A DNA stretch of 64,000 bases. It comes from Helicobacter apodemus (GTDB taxonomy: Bacteria; Campylobacterota; Campylobacteria; Campylobacterales; Helicobacteraceae). The notes below the pieces were generated by a model, which worked only from the letters and a program-made list of their open reading frames with translations, made no database searches and was not told where the DNA came from. This document shows positions 8,361 to 18,416 of the stretch, piece by piece. Numbering within the stretch: position 1 is the stretch's first letter; every line of letters starts with the position of its first letter. The translations under genes were made by a program, and so were the position numbers. Location of the stretch: assembly GCF_000765745.2 (NCBI RefSeq), contig NZ_JRPC02000002.1:52470-116469 (forward strand). Direction: 5' to 3'.

Positions 8361-10289
8361 ATGAAACAACAAAAACCTAATAATAATCAAGAAAAAAAAC
8401 CCGGTAACTTTTTTAATCAAAATCCTCTTTTGATGTTTGTTATTTTTGCCATCATTGCTATTGTGGTTTTCCGATTTATCTCTCCTAGTGGAGATAGTTT
8501 AAACGCCTTTAATGGGGTTAGTGCCACTAAAACAATTAACTATTATGAATTAAAAAAACTTATTGAAAATAAAGAAGTGAGTTTTGTAGCCATCGGACAA
8601 ACCAATATTAAAGCAACTTCTATAAGCAATGGTTCTAAAATTGTTTATAACGCTCAAAGGGTAAATCCTGATAATACGCTTATTCCATTGCTTGATGAAA
8701 AAGGTGTAGAATACACAGGTTATAATGAGAGTAATTGGCTTAGTGATATGCTTTTTGGCTGGGTATTGCCTGTTTTTATTTTCTTTGCCATTTGGATGTT
8801 CTTAGCTAATCGTATGCAAAAAAATATGGGAAGTGGGATTTTAGGTATTGGTAGCTCTAAAAAGCTTGTAAATGCGGAAAAACCCAATGTGAAATTTGAG
8901 GATATGGCGGGGAATGTTGAGGCTAAAGATGAGGTTGTAGAGGTCGTCGATTTTCTAAGGAATCCTGATAGGTATGCTGCATTAGGAGCAAAGATTCCTA
9001 AAGGAGTGCTTTTAGTTGGTCCTCCTGGGACAGGAAAAACACTTCTTGCAAAAGCTGTAGCTGGAGAAGCGAATGTTCCGTTTTTTTCTGTGAGTGGAAG
9101 TAGTTTTATTGAAATGTTTGTTGGAGTGGGTGCTAGTCGTGTGCGAGATTTATTTGAAAACGCTAAGAAGGAAGCCCCTAGTATTATTTTTATTGATGAG
9201 ATTGATGCCATTGGTAAAAGTCGTGCAGCAGGAGGAATGATAAGTGGCAATGATGAAAGGGAGCAAACTTTAAATCAGCTCTTAGCTGAAATGGATGGAT
9301 TTAGTTCCGATTCTTCCCCTGTTATTGTTCTTGCAGCAACGAATCGTCCCGAAGTTTTAGACCCAGCACTTTTGCGTCCGGGTAGATTTGATAGACAAGT
9401 TTTAGTTGATAAACCAGATTTTGAAGGAAGGGTTGAGATTTTAAAAGTGCATATTAAAAATATCAAGCTTTCTAAAAATGTTGATTTATTTGAAATTGCT
9501 AAATTAACTGCAGGACTTGCAGGAGCAGATTTAGCAAATATTGTTAATGAAGCAGCCTTACTTGCAGGGCGTAATAATAAGAAAGATGTGGAACAAAATG
9601 ACTTTTTAGAGGCTGTAGAGAGAGGCATTGCCGGATTAGAGAAAAAATCGCGGAGAATTTCCCCTAAAGAGAAAAAAATCGTTGCTTATCACGAGAGTGG
9701 GCACGCACTTATTGCAGAGATTACTAAAGGAGCAAAAAAGGTTACTAAAGTCTCTATTATTCCACGCGGTTTAGCTGCACTTGGCTATACACTTAATACG
9801 CCAGAAGAGAATAAATACCTTATGCAAAAACACGAATTACTTGCTGAAGTGGATGTCTTACTTGGTGGTAGAGCGGCAGAAGCAGTGTTTTTAGGAGAAA
9901 TTTCAACAGGTGCGAGTAATGACTTAGAGAGAGCTACAGATATTATTAAAGCAATGGTGAGTTATTATGGTATGACCGATGTGGCAGGGCTTATGGTTTT
10001 AGAGAAGCAAAGGAATGTATTTTTAAATGGTGGGCTTGGGAATTCTAGAGAATATAGTGAAGAAATGGCAGAAAAAATGGATACCCATATTAAGAAAGTA
10101 TTAAATGAACGTTTTGAAGCCGTTAAGGAATCTTTAGAAATTTATAGAGAAGCTATTGAAAATATGGTAAAAGAATTATTTGATAAAGAAAATATTGATG
10201 GAGAGAAGGTTAGAGAGATTATCTCTGCTTATGAGAAGGCGAATAATTTACCTACTCGCTTAGTGATTGAGCAAAAAGAAGAGGCTTAA
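8361..10289 (+). CDS. ftsH: ATP-dependent zinc metalloprotease FtsH
   Basis: FtsH is the membrane-anchored AAA+ protease that degrades misfolded membrane proteins and regulatory substrates. Two membrane helices (about 24-40 and 132-150) flank a periplasmic loop. The AAA module shows Walker A GPPGTGKT (220-227), Walker B IIFIDE (275-280) and an SRH with [20 protein letters not shown]; the zinc site is HESGH (444-448). Length 642 is normal. It is the third gene of the cheY operon; AAGGA lies upstream of ATG 8361. The next gene starts seven bases after the stop. Confidence 0.98.
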   Translation: MKQQKPNNNQEKKPGNFFNQNPLLMFVIFAIIAIVVFRFISPSGDSLNAFNGVSATKTINYYELKKLIENKEVSFVAIGQTNIKATSISNGSKIVYNAQRVNPDNTLIPLLDEKGVEYTGYNESNWLSDMLFGWVLPVFIFFAIWMFLANRMQKNMGSGILGIGSSKKLVNAEKPNVKFEDMAGNVEAKDEVVEVVDFLRNPDRYAALGAKIPKGVLLVGPPGTGKTLLAKAVAGEANVPFFSVSGSSFIEMFVGVGASRVRDLFENAKKEAPSIIFIDEIDAIGKSRAAGGMISGNDEREQTLNQLLAEMDGFSSDSSPVIVLAATNRPEVLDPALLRPGRFDRQVLVDKPDFEGRVEILKVHIKNIKLSKNVDLFEIAKLTAGLAGADLANIVNEAALLAGRNNKKDVEQNDFLEAVERGIAGLEKKSRRISPKEKKIVAYHESGHALIAEITKGAKKVTKVSIIPRGLAALGYTLNTPEENKYLMQKHELLAEVDVLLGGRAAEAVFLGEISTGASNDLERATDIIKAMVSYYGMTDVAGLMVLEKQRNVFLNGGLGNSREYSEEMAEKMDTHIKKVLNERFEAVKESLEIYREAIENMVKELFDKENIDGEKVREIISAYEKANNLPTRLVIEQKEEA

Positions 10290-10296
10290 AACCATA

Positions 10297-10902
10297 ATGA
10301 GAACAACTACAGAAATCATCGCAAGAGAAGGGTGGAAACCATTAGTTATTGGTGTTATTGTTTTATTGCTTAGTTGGCTTTTTTCTTCGGGATTCTTAGG
10401 TTGGCTTGCTTTTATCTTTATAGTAGGTGTTTTGTATTGTTATTATAATCCCGAGAGAATCCCCGAAGATATCGCGGAGAATTTAATCTTATCTCCTATT
10501 GATGGCAAAATTGAGAGTATAGAAAAAACAGACAATGGAATTTATTTAGAGATTGATAAGCCTCTTTATTTTTGCGGATTATTAAGAATGCCTTTTGAAG
10601 GAAGTATGAAGCAAAAGGAAAAGATTAATGGTGTGTTGAATGCTTCACCCATTATTGGACAGAGGACACTTTTGGAGTTTTTTCATACACAGGGAATGAA
10701 AGTAGAAATGTTTATATACCCTAAAGCCTATCGTAATAATCTTCATTTGTATTTTGGTGAATCTAAATTTAAAGTAACACAGAGAATAGGCTTTTTTCTT
10801 AAGGGTAAAGCAAGGATTGGAATCCCTTTAAATACAGAATTAAAAGTTTCTGTTGGAGATAGAGTATTTGCTGGTTCTAGTGCTTTAGGTTATGTTTATT
10901 AA
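10297..10902 (+). CDS. phosphatidylserine decarboxylase-related protein, apparently without the pyruvoyl serine
   Basis: The 201-residue protein has two membrane segments near the N terminus (about 15-42), then a beta-rich part with LSPIDGKI and a C-terminal RIGFFLKGKARIGIPL resembling the end of short phosphatidylserine decarboxylases (PF02666 type). In true enzymes this segment reads about FGSR, the chain being cut before Ser to form the pyruvoyl group; here the aligned residue is Lys (LKGK). It may therefore be a non-catalytic paralogue. I chose ATG 10297; a longer frame from TTG 10267 would overlap ftsH. It overlaps pssA (TAATG), placing it next to the enzyme that makes phosphatidylserine. 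Confidence 0.65.
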   Translation: MRTTTEIIAREGWKPLVIGVIVLLLSWLFSSGFLGWLAFIFIVGVLYCYYNPERIPEDIAENLILSPIDGKIESIEKTDNGIYLEIDKPLYFCGLLRMPFEGSMKQKEKINGVLNASPIIGQRTLLEFFHTQGMKVEMFIYPKAYRNNLHLYFGESKFKVTQRIGFFLKGKARIGIPLNTELKVSVGDRVFAGSSALGYVY

Positions 10903-11624
10903 TGAAAATTGACCCCTTGTATTTATTGCCAAACCTCTTTACAGGCGCAAGTATTTACCTAGGTGTTTTAAGCATTGCTTATGCCTTTGTAGAGCGATTT
11001 GAGATTGCTTGTTGGCTTATTTTAATTAGTCTTATTTTTGATGGATTAGATGGTAGGATAGCACGTTTAACAGGAACGACAAGTAGGTTTGGTGTGGAAT
11101 TTGATTCTTTAGCAGACATTGTGGCTTTTGGTGTTGCTCCTGCCATAATTTTATTTTTTTATGGTGGATATAATTATGGTAAATTTGGTATTGTGATAGC
11201 CGGGCTTTATGTAGTCTTTGGTGCTATTAGATTGGCACGTTTTAATGTTACAACAAATCATAATGAACCTAATATGTTTATTGGGTTGCCTATACCCTCT
11301 GCCGCAGTTTTTATTGTGGGTTGGTTACTTTTTGAAATAAACTTTTCTAAAACTTATCCAGAAATTTCAGAATATATTTTAAAGTTTTTGATTATATCAA
11401 GCTTACTAGTAGCCCTTTTGATGGTTAGTAATGTCCGCTACCCTAGTTTTAAAAAAATGAATTTTGAAAAAGTAAATTTTGGGAAAATTGTTGTATTATT
11501 AATGATTATTTTAGCAATTTTATTTATTTATCCTATTTATACCATTGTTGTTGGGATTACTTGTTATGTATTATTTGGTCCTTTAAGGACTTTTTATCAT
11601 CTTTTAAAAAAACGTTTTACTTAA
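10902..11624 (+). CDS. pssA: CDP-diacylglycerol-serine O-phosphatidyltransferase PssA
   Basis: PssA makes phosphatidylserine from CDP-diacylglycerol and serine in the inner membrane. The CDP-alcohol phosphotransferase motif is complete: Asp47, Asp50-Gly51, Ala54-Arg55, Gly64, Asp68 and Asp72 (DGLDGRIARLTG then GVEFDSLAD). Several hydrophobic helices fill the 240-residue chain. The start overlaps the stop of the Psd-like gene. It ends the cheY-prmA-ftsH operon; 147 bases separate it from leuA. Confidence 0.93.
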   Translation: MKIDPLYLLPNLFTGASIYLGVLSIAYAFVERFEIACWLILISLIFDGLDGRIARLTGTTSRFGVEFDSLADIVAFGVAPAIILFFYGGYNYGKFGIVIAGLYVVFGAIRLARFNVTTNHNEPNMFIGLPIPSAAVFIVGWLLFEINFSKTYPEISEYILKFLIISSLLVALLMVSNVRYPSFKKMNFEKVNFGKIVVLLMIILAILFIYPIYTIVVGITCYVLFGPLRTFYHLLKKRFT

Positions 11625-11634
11625 GGGGTAATAG

Positions 11635-11724
11635 GTGAGAGTTTGTTGTATTTGGCATTATAGCTATATTTTTAAAAACCTTTTGACCTTTTGCAGGTTT
11701 CTTCCTCTGGGATTTTTTCTCTAG
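11635..11724 (+). promoter_or_regulatory. possible leucine-rich leader ORF upstream of leuA
   Basis: In the 147-bp gap before leuA a GTG at 11635, six bases after AAGGGG (11623-11628), opens a 29-codon frame ending at TAG 11722-11724. Five of its last 14 residues are Leu, encoded by CTT, TTG, CTT, CTG and CTC and never by TTA, the codon common in this AT-rich sequence. That pattern would suit a leucine-sensing leader peptide. I found no strong terminator/antiterminator pair between it and leuA, so this is weakly supported and may be chance. Confidence 0.25.
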
Positions 11725-11771
11725 CATTCATTTAAACACATTCTAAGAAAATAAAACTTTAAGGAAATATT

Positions 11772-13313
11772 ATGGAAATGGTAAAGATTTTTGATACAAC
11801 ATTAAGAGATGGTGAACAAAGCCCCGGTGCTTCTATGAATACAGAGGAAAAAATCAAACTTGCAATACAATTAGAAAAATTGGGGGTTGATATAATTGAA
11901 GCTGGATTTGCAGCGGCTAGTCCGGGGGATTATGAAGCAATTTCTAGAATCTCGCAAACTCTCAAAAAAACAACTATTTGCTCTCTTGCAAGGGCAATCC
12001 CAAGAGATATAGAAACTGCTGCTAGAGCCTTAGAAAAAGCTCAATCTAAAAGGATTCATACTTTTATCGCTACAAGTCCTATACATATGGAATATAAGCT
12101 TAAAATGCAGCCTAATGAGGTGCTTAAAAGGGCTATAGAGGCTGTAAAACTTGCAAAGAGCTATTGTGAAGATGTAGAGTTTAGTTGTGAGGATGCTTGT
12201 AGGAGTGATATAGGATTTTTAAAAGAAGTCGCACTTGCGGTTATTGAAGCAGGAGCTACAACGCTTAATTTGCCTGATACCGTAGGTTATCGCCTACCTT
12301 TTGAAATAGGCTGTATTATTCGAGAGATGAAGCAATGTGTTGGAGAGAGTGCTATATTATCGGTTCATTGCCATAATGATTTAGGTCTAGCGGTGGCTAA
12401 TGCTATTGCTGGGATTCAAAATGGAGCAAGACAAGTAGAATGCACTATTAATGGATTGGGAGAGAGAGCGGGGAATACTGCTTTAGAAGAAGTGGTAATG
12501 ATACTAAAGACGCGTCAAGATGTTTTTGAAGATTTAGATACGCGTATTAATACTAAAGAAATCTATGCTTGTAGTAAGCTTGTTGCAGATATTACCGGAA
12601 TATGTCCACAACCTAATAAAGCAATCGTTGGTAAAAATGCTTTTGCACACGAGAGTGGGATTCATCAAGATGGGATGCTTAAGCATAGGGAAACTTATGA
12701 GATTATGAAAAGAAGTGATATTGGGATACCTGAAAATAATGGTTTAGTTTTAGGTAAGCATAGTGGTAGAGCAGCCTTTAAGGATAAATTAGAAAGTTTA
12801 GGCTTTAGTGGAATTTCTCAAGAATCTTTGGATGCCGCTTTTGAAAGGTTTAAAATACTTTGTGATAGAAAAAAGGAAGTCTATGATGAGGATATACGTT
12901 CTATTATGACAGAGGAATCTACCAAGATACCGCAAGTTTTTGAGCTTGTGAGTTTGCAAATTAGCACTTGTTCTAGCGGGTTTCCTTATGCGGCAATTTG
13001 CATACAAAAGGATAATGGACAAAAGGTTGATGCAGCCATAGGGAATGGAAGTGTTGATGCGATTTTGAAGACTATTGATAGAATTAGCGGTTATAATGGA
13101 GTCTTAAAAGATTATAAAGTAGAAGCTGTGAGTGAGGGTAAAGATGCCTTAGCTAAGGTTGTGGTAAAAGTAGAATTTGATCCAAATAAACCAGCGGTAA
13201 TTGGACATGGGCTACATCTTGATACTTGCCAAGCAACTGCTAAAGCCTATCTTGGTGCGTTAAATAGCTATCTTTGTATGAAAGAATTAATTGTTACTAA
13301 GAAAATGCGGTAG
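11772..13313 (+). CDS. leuA: 2-isopropylmalate synthase LeuA
   Basis: LeuA condenses acetyl-CoA with 2-ketoisovalerate, the committed step of leucine synthesis. The 513-residue protein begins with [16 protein letters not shown] (substrate Arg12 and metal Asp13), carries the metal-binding HCHNDLGLA signature and [14 protein letters not shown], and has a ~130-residue C-terminal part of the allosteric LeuA dimer type, so leucine feedback is expected. AAGGA at 11761-11765 is six bases before the ATG. leuB, leuC and leuD are not in the window. It converges with the AEC transporter gene with a two-base gap. Confidence 0.95.
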   Translation: MEMVKIFDTTLRDGEQSPGASMNTEEKIKLAIQLEKLGVDIIEAGFAAASPGDYEAISRISQTLKKTTICSLARAIPRDIETAARALEKAQSKRIHTFIATSPIHMEYKLKMQPNEVLKRAIEAVKLAKSYCEDVEFSCEDACRSDIGFLKEVALAVIEAGATTLNLPDTVGYRLPFEIGCIIREMKQCVGESAILSVHCHNDLGLAVANAIAGIQNGARQVECTINGLGERAGNTALEEVVMILKTRQDVFEDLDTRINTKEIYACSKLVADITGICPQPNKAIVGKNAFAHESGIHQDGMLKHRETYEIMKRSDIGIPENNGLVLGKHSGRAAFKDKLESLGFSGISQESLDAAFERFKILCDRKKEVYDEDIRSIMTEESTKIPQVFELVSLQISTCSSGFPYAAICIQKDNGQKVDAAIGNGSVDAILKTIDRISGYNGVLKDYKVEAVSEGKDALAKVVVKVEFDPNKPAVIGHGLHLDTCQATAKAYLGALNSYLCMKELIVTKKMR

Positions 13314-13315
13314 AT

Positions 13316-14230
13316 TTAGAGAATGGTTAAAAGATAATTTAAAAAAGGGATTGTGAGTAAGGAAAAGAGAATGCCAAATGCAATAGAGCTTATAGCAAGA
13401 TTTGAGTCTAATTTAGCTTTCATAATGATAGCACCTGCTAAGGTCATTGTTGGCATTGCGGATTCTAAAATAGTTACTTTTGCAATGGTATTAAATTCTA
13501 AGTCTATTATCATCACTAAGAGAATAAATATAAAGGGTGCTAAAAGTGTTTTGCAAAAAATTACAAGAATCGCACTCTTATAAGAGGTTATAATCGCATT
13601 AAAGCTAAGAGAAAGACCAATAGCAAAAAGGGCAATAGGGGTAGCGGTGTTACCAAAAATTTCTATGGGAGAGAAGATAAAATCAGGAATGGGAAAAAGT
13701 CTTAATAAAAACCCTAATGCTAAGGCGATAAAGGGTGGAAACCTTATAATTTTTTTAATATTCTCCCACAAATTTATTTTTTGATAGGTGCCTAAAGCAA
13801 GAATGAAAGGACTTAAAAGCAACATAGGCAAAGCAGTGGCTAAAGAATCATAAAAAATAATCTCTCCAATAAATCTTTCACCATAAATACCGGCAATTAC
13901 AGGGACGCCTACAAACAGTGTATTGCCAAAACTTGTGAGTAGAAATATACTTACTAAAGTGCTTTTAGAAAATTTTAGAATATAGCCTAAAGTTACCGCA
14001 AAAACTCCTGCAATAAAACAAGCAATCAAGCCCATACCAATAAGGAGCAATAAAGAAGTTTCAAAATTTAAATGGTAAATTTTGTCAAAAATAAGACAGG
14101 GAAGTGCAAAGGTAATGACAAAATCTAAAAACATTCGGGATTGTTTTTGTCTTAAAACCTTGCTTCGTTTAGCAATATATCCAGCAAATAAAAGAGAAAA
14201 AATTGTAAATAAAGGATTGAAAATAAGCAT
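13316..14230 (-). CDS. AEC-family (auxin efflux carrier-like) transporter
   Basis: The 304-residue protein is almost entirely hydrophobic, with about eight to ten membrane helices in two halves. It starts LIFNPLFTIFSLLFAGYIAKR and contains the AEC-like stretch FGNTLFVGVPVIAGIYGE and a late ILESAMPTMTLAGAI segment. Bacterial relatives move small organic acids or related solutes; the substrate cannot be read from sequence. It is the first of three reverse genes (with htrA and a CPA2 antiporter further right), separated from htrA by 48 bases. Confidence 0.8.
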   Translation of the reverse strand: MLIFNPLFTIFSLLFAGYIAKRSKVLRQKQSRMFLDFVITFALPCLIFDKIYHLNFETSLLLLIGMGLIACFIAGVFAVTLGYILKFSKSTLVSIFLLTSFGNTLFVGVPVIAGIYGERFIGEIIFYDSLATALPMLLLSPFILALGTYQKINLWENIKKIIRFPPFIALALGFLLRLFPIPDFIFSPIEIFGNTATPIALFAIGLSLSFNAIITSYKSAILVIFCKTLLAPFIFILLVMIIDLEFNTIAKVTILESAMPTMTLAGAIIMKAKLDSNLAISSIAFGILFSLLTIPFLNYLLTIL

Positions 14231-14278
14231 TTTTCACCTTTTTTAAAATGGATATTGTTGCTCCAAAGTGGAGTTAAG

Positions 14279-15691
14279 CTAACGTATGACTATACTAAAA
14301 ACTCTCCCCCCACGATTGACTAATATTCGTTTAGATTGTCCTTTATAGTGATTGAGTGCTTCATTGAAACTTTCAGCATCTTTAATGCTAAAACTTTCTA
14401 CCTGTGTGATAATATCGCCTTCAATCAATCCAACTTCCTCAGCTTTACTACCTTGTTGAACCCTAGTTACAAAAACACCTTGTAAATTATTAGGAATACT
14501 AAAACGCGTTTTAATCTCTGTATTTAATGTAACTATTTCTAAGCCATTAATGCCTCCAACTACGCTTCCATTTGAGCTTGTATTGTTTAGAGCTTTTGTA
14601 AGTGTGATATTAAGTGTTTGTTCTTTTTTATCGCGTAGGATTGTTAGGGTTACTTTATCTTTTGGATTATAAGTGCCAATGATATTTTTAAGCTCTGCAG
14701 CAGATCTAATAGGTATTCCATTGACTTTTGTAATTAAATCCCATACTTTCAAACCTGCTTTTTGAGCTGGAGAATCTTTTTCTATAGAAATAACTACAGC
14801 ACCCTTTTGTTCTTTATAAACATCTTCTAAGTCATTATTGACATCTTGAATCCCAACGCCTAAATACCCACGTTCAATGGTTCCTTTTTCGATTAGGGTT
14901 TTAGAGATTTTTTTCACCATTTCAGAGGGGATGGCAAAACCAATTCCGTGGTTTCCTCCTGTTCTTGATAGAATAGCAGTATTAATCCCTATTAATCCTC
15001 CCCTGCTATCTACTAAAGCGCCTCCACTATTTCCGGGATTAATAGAAGCATCAGTTTGTATGAAGTTTTCATAATCATTAATTCCAATTCCTGTTTTATT
15101 AAGTGCAGAGATTATTCCTTGAGTTACACTCTCTCCAACTCCAAAAGGATTCCCAATGGCAAAAACAATATCTCCTACTTGGGCTTCATTGCTAGAAGCG
15201 AATTTTAAAAACGGAAGATTTTTAGTATTGATTTTGATAATAGCTAAATCAGTTTTTTCATCTTTTCCAATCACTTTTGCTTCATACTCTTTATTGGATT
15301 CTGGAAGAGCTACTGAAATCTTATCTGCACCATCAATAACATGGTTGTTAGTTACGATATAGCCATCTGAAGAGATAATCGTTCCACTCCCTAAACTTCG
15401 CTCAATTCTATCTTTTGGGACGATAGCACCAAAGGCATCCCCAAAAAATTGTTTAAAAAATGGATCATTTAAAAAAGGATGCCCTTGAATGTTAGGAGTT
15501 TTGATCTTTTTTTGTGTAGAGATATTCACCACAGCTTTTTTTGCTTCTTTGATAGAATCATAATAAGAATAAATAGTGTTTTGTGAAATATCTGGGGACT
15601 CTCTTGAAGTAATACTAGGAAGTTCCGCTACTTCAAAGGCGTAAAGATTACCCATTAATAAGGCACTTAGGAATAAGATTTGAATTTTCAT
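14279..15691 (-). CDS. htrA: periplasmic serine protease HtrA/DegQ
   Basis: HtrA is a periplasmic chaperone-protease; in Helicobacter it can also be secreted and cleave host junction proteins. A signal peptide ends near residue 18 (ALLMGNLYA). The trypsin-like triad is His117 (TNNHVID), Asp148 (KTDLAI) and Ser222 (PGNSGGAL), followed by two PDZ domains (about 260-350 and 375-465). Length 470 fits the family. AAGGAG lies eight bases before the ATG on the reverse strand. The gene is flanked by the CPA2 antiporter upstream and the AEC transporter downstream, with enough space (77 bp) upstream for its own promoter. Confidence 0.95.
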   Translation of the reverse strand: MKIQILFLSALLMGNLYAFEVAELPSITSRESPDISQNTIYSYYDSIKEAKKAVVNISTQKKIKTPNIQGHPFLNDPFFKQFFGDAFGAIVPKDRIERSLGSGTIISSDGYIVTNNHVIDGADKISVALPESNKEYEAKVIGKDEKTDLAIIKINTKNLPFLKFASSNEAQVGDIVFAIGNPFGVGESVTQGIISALNKTGIGINDYENFIQTDASINPGNSGGALVDSRGGLIGINTAILSRTGGNHGIGFAIPSEMVKKISKTLIEKGTIERGYLGVGIQDVNNDLEDVYKEQKGAVVISIEKDSPAQKAGLKVWDLITKVNGIPIRSAAELKNIIGTYNPKDKVTLTILRDKKEQTLNITLTKALNNTSSNGSVVGGINGLEIVTLNTEIKTRFSIPNNLQGVFVTRVQQGSKAEEVGLIEGDIITQVESFSIKDAESFNEALNHYKGQSKRILVNRGGRVFSIVIR

Positions 15692-15724
15692 TGTAGGATC
15701 TCCTTAAAGTAAAATCTATCTAAC

Positions 15725-15730
15725 ATTATC
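15725..15730 (-). promoter_or_regulatory. candidate extended -10 box of htrA
   Basis: Read on the reverse strand this is GATAAT preceded by TGT, an extended -10 form, about 33 bases before the htrA start codon in the only gap between htrA and the antiporter gene. No -35 match is obvious. Confidence 0.35.
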
Positions 15731-15768
15731 ACAAAAAAATGTAAATGAATAAATAATAATACGAAATT

Positions 15769-16944
15769 TTAAGCATTGTTTTGTGATAAGAAGTTACTTT
15801 TGAAAGTATAAATAAATTTAATACAAATACTTAAGCAAATGCTTTCTAAAATAGCTGCGAGAATAAAGGCATAATATTCCTCATTACTAATAGCATTAAA
15901 ATGCTTTCCAAGTTGTGCAGTAGCTACGAGAAAAGTTAAAGGCATAGAATGGCTAAAGGCAAAAAGAATAGTTTTTTTATAACTTTTAAAATAATTTTTA
16001 TAAGCAATAAGTGCGGCTATAACTCTTAGAGCAACCATTATAAGGATAATAGAAAATGTTTGTGAAAAAAGACTTGGGTTGCTAATGATGAGTTTTAAAT
16101 CTAAAGTGGAGCCTACATAGATAAAAAATAATGGAATAAAAAAACCAAATCCAAAATCATTAAGCTTTTCGCTTAAACCCTTTTGGTAGTGGAAATAAGT
16201 AGAGAGAATCATACCTGCTAAAAATGCTCCTAAAACAGTTTCTAATTCTAGAATCTGCACGATTCCAATCATTGATAAAAAAAGCATAATAGAAAAGCGA
16301 ATATCTTGGTTTTTAGTAGAATCTTTAGGGATGGCAAGGAATTTTAAAGTTGGGAACCACCAAAAAAGTATATCCGCAATTTTGAAAATTCCTATGATAA
16401 CACCTAAGAAAGCAAATAGGACAAAAAGTGTTTCATAGAGTTTCCAAGTTAATCCATAAGAATAAGTGCCATTTAAAATTACTAAAACAATAATACTAAT
16501 AAGCTCACCTAAGATTCCAACATTAAGCGCAAGTTGTAGCCACGAAATATTTTTGGGATATTCTTTAAGCATCGCCATAATCATACCTAAGCTCATAATA
16601 GGCAGTGCTGCGATATAAAATTCACTTAAATCTTTGTAAAATACATAAAGTAAGGCTATCCCATAAATAATTAGCAAATAAAGGCTAGCGGATTTTAAAA
16701 ATTTCCCACCAAATTTTTTAAATGTTTTTAAATCAACTTCTAAGCCACACAAAAACATTAAAAACAAAAATCCAATATGGGCTGTGAATTCTAAAGAAGG
16801 GGAATGTGTAAAAAAATTAAAATAAAAAGCAAAAGCACCTAATAAAATTTCTGTTACAACAAGTGGGATTTTCGTAAGAGAGCTAAGAAAGGGAGCAATA
16901 ACAATTAACAAAGAAATAACACCAAAGGTAAGAATATTCTCCAT
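15769..16944 (-). CDS. cation:proton antiporter, CPA2 (KefB-like) family
   Basis: The 391-residue protein has about 11-12 membrane helices and the CPA2 pattern: SLEFTAHIGFLFLMFLCGLEVD early, and LETVLGAFLAGMILS in the middle, with an acidic residue in the likely ion-binding helix. It ends soon after the last helix, with no TrkA-N or TrkA-C nucleotide-binding domain, so it is a membrane-only form. Ion choice (Na or K) is not readable. It is divergent from the aminotransferase gene at 17.07 kb. Confidence 0.85.
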   Translation of the reverse strand: MENILTFGVISLLIVIAPFLSSLTKIPLVVTEILLGAFAFYFNFFTHSPSLEFTAHIGFLFLMFLCGLEVDLKTFKKFGGKFLKSASLYLLIIYGIALLYVFYKDLSEFYIAALPIMSLGMIMAMLKEYPKNISWLQLALNVGILGELISIIVLVILNGTYSYGLTWKLYETLFVLFAFLGVIIGIFKIADILFWWFPTLKFLAIPKDSTKNQDIRFSIMLFLSMIGIVQILELETVLGAFLAGMILSTYFHYQKGLSEKLNDFGFGFFIPLFFIYVGSTLDLKLIISNPSLFSQTFSIILIMVALRVIAALIAYKNYFKSYKKTILFAFSHSMPLTFLVATAQLGKHFNAISNEEYYAFILAAILESICLSICIKFIYTFKSNFLSQNNA

Positions 16945-17034
16945 AAAAATCCTAGCGTTAAGATGAGATTTTGAAGTATAACAAAAGCTTCTTTAAAAGA
17001 ATCAATTTATCCTTATTAAGGCTCTTGCTTATGG

Positions 17035-17040
17035 TAAAAT
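17035..17040 (+). promoter_or_regulatory. candidate extended -10 box of the class V aminotransferase gene
   Basis: TAAAAT with TGG directly before it (extended -10 form) lies 31 bases before the chosen GTG start, in the gap between divergent genes. No clear -35 is seen. Confidence 0.4.
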
Positions 17041-17071
17041 ACTTTAAATTTAAGATTTTAGGAATTTGGTT

Positions 17072-18385
17072 GTGGAGAGAGGTTTTTTTAAATCTTTATT
17101 ACCCACTTTTAAAGAGCAAGAACAAAAAGTGGAGATTTTGAAAAAGCAATGTATTTTAAAAGCAGGAATGTATTATTTTGATTGGACAGCTAGTGGATTA
17201 GCAGCATTTTGTGTGGAGAGCAGGATTCAAAATATTTTGCCTTTTTATGCTAATACGCATTCTGAAAGCTCCAAACATTCTGAAATAATGGGTAGGATTT
17301 ATCAAAATGCTCGTGCAATTATTAGTAAATCTTTTAGCCTTGATGAGAGTTTTGCGGTAATCTCTTGTGGTTTTGGGTCAAGTGCTGCTATTAAGAAATT
17401 TCAAGAGATTATGGGGATATATATCCCCCCTAAGACTAAGCAAATCTTAGGAGATTCTTTAAAATCCTTAGAGTTACCTTTAGTAATTGTTAGTCCTTTT
17501 GAGCATCATAGTAACGAACTAAGCTTTAGAGAAGGGCTTTGTGAGGTAGTTAGGATTCCTCTTAATGAATATGGGTTGGTAGATTTAGAATCTTTAGAGT
17601 TAATATTAAAGCAAAATAGAGGGAGAAAAATTATCGCTTCTTTTGCTTTAGCTTCTAATGTGAGTGGGATTATCGCTCCTTTTGTAGAAATTTCTAATTT
17701 AGTGAGAAGCTATGGAGGGATTATGTGCTATGATATGGCAAGCTCTTCAGCATATTTTGATATACCTTGTGATTTTTATGATGTTGCCTTTCTCTCTCCT
17801 CATAAGCTCTTAGGAGGAGTTGGCAGTAGTGGAGTATTAATCATCAAGCGCGATTTAATTGATAAAACACTTTCCCCAACTTTTTGTGGTGGGGGTGTAG
17901 TAGGCTATGTTTCACGTAGTAGTGCTAGGTATTTTGCTAATGAGGAAGTTAGAGAGGAGGCTGGGACTCCAGGTATATTAGAGTTTATAAGGGGCGGATT
18001 AGCCTATTTGTTGCGGGATGAGATTGATAAACAATGGATTTTAGCGTATAAAGAAGAAATTGCTAGAATCTTTAAAGAATTTTTAGGGAATGAGAAGCAT
18101 GTTATTGTCTATGGTAATTTAGATTATAACGCTTTAGGGATTTTTCCTTTTAATATTAGGAATAAATCCCCCTATGAAATGGCAGGAATTCTTTCAAGGG
18201 AATATGGTATTCTTGTGCGTGCTGGTTGCTCTTGTGCAGGTCCTTATGGACATGATTTATTGGGACTAAAAGATAATGAGACATTTTTACAAAAGCCCGG
18301 TTGGATTCGTGTGAGTTTGCACTATACGCATACGCCTAAAGATGTAGAATATTTATGCAATGCGTTAAAAAGACTTTGTGATTAG
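17072..18385 (+). CDS. class V aminotransferase-fold PLP enzyme (cysteine desulfurase-like)
   Basis: The 437-residue protein has the fold-type I PLP pattern of the NifS/SufS group: the cofactor lysine K245 in LSPHKLLGGVGSSG, the ring-stacking region with HHSN, and a C-terminal RAGCSCAGPYGHD loop that resembles the cysteine-bearing loop of cysteine desulfurases. The usual DGAQ motif is changed to DMASSS, so activity as a desulfurase is uncertain. AGGA at 17060-17063 is eight bases before GTG 17072 but only two before TTG 17066, so I chose GTG. It stands alone, without iscU or suf genes. An amino-acid lyase or desulfurase role is possible. Confidence 0.75.
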   Translation: MERGFFKSLLPTFKEQEQKVEILKKQCILKAGMYYFDWTASGLAAFCVESRIQNILPFYANTHSESSKHSEIMGRIYQNARAIISKSFSLDESFAVISCGFGSSAAIKKFQEIMGIYIPPKTKQILGDSLKSLELPLVIVSPFEHHSNELSFREGLCEVVRIPLNEYGLVDLESLELILKQNRGRKIIASFALASNVSGIIAPFVEISNLVRSYGGIMCYDMASSSAYFDIPCDFYDVAFLSPHKLLGGVGSSGVLIIKRDLIDKTLSPTFCGGGVVGYVSRSSARYFANEEVREEAGTPGILEFIRGGLAYLLRDEIDKQWILAYKEEIARIFKEFLGNEKHVIVYGNLDYNALGIFPFNIRNKSPYEMAGILSREYGILVRAGCSCAGPYGHDLLGLKDNETFLQKPGWIRVSLHYTHTPKDVEYLCNALKRLCD

Positions 18386-18416
18386 ATATTTTAGGTTTGC
18401 TAAAGTGTTTTTAACA

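Noticed and set aside
8720..9250. Long open frame on the reverse strand inside ftsH
   Set aside because: It is antisense to a fully conserved ftsH, has no recognisable family and is rich in residues expected from reversed AAA codons.
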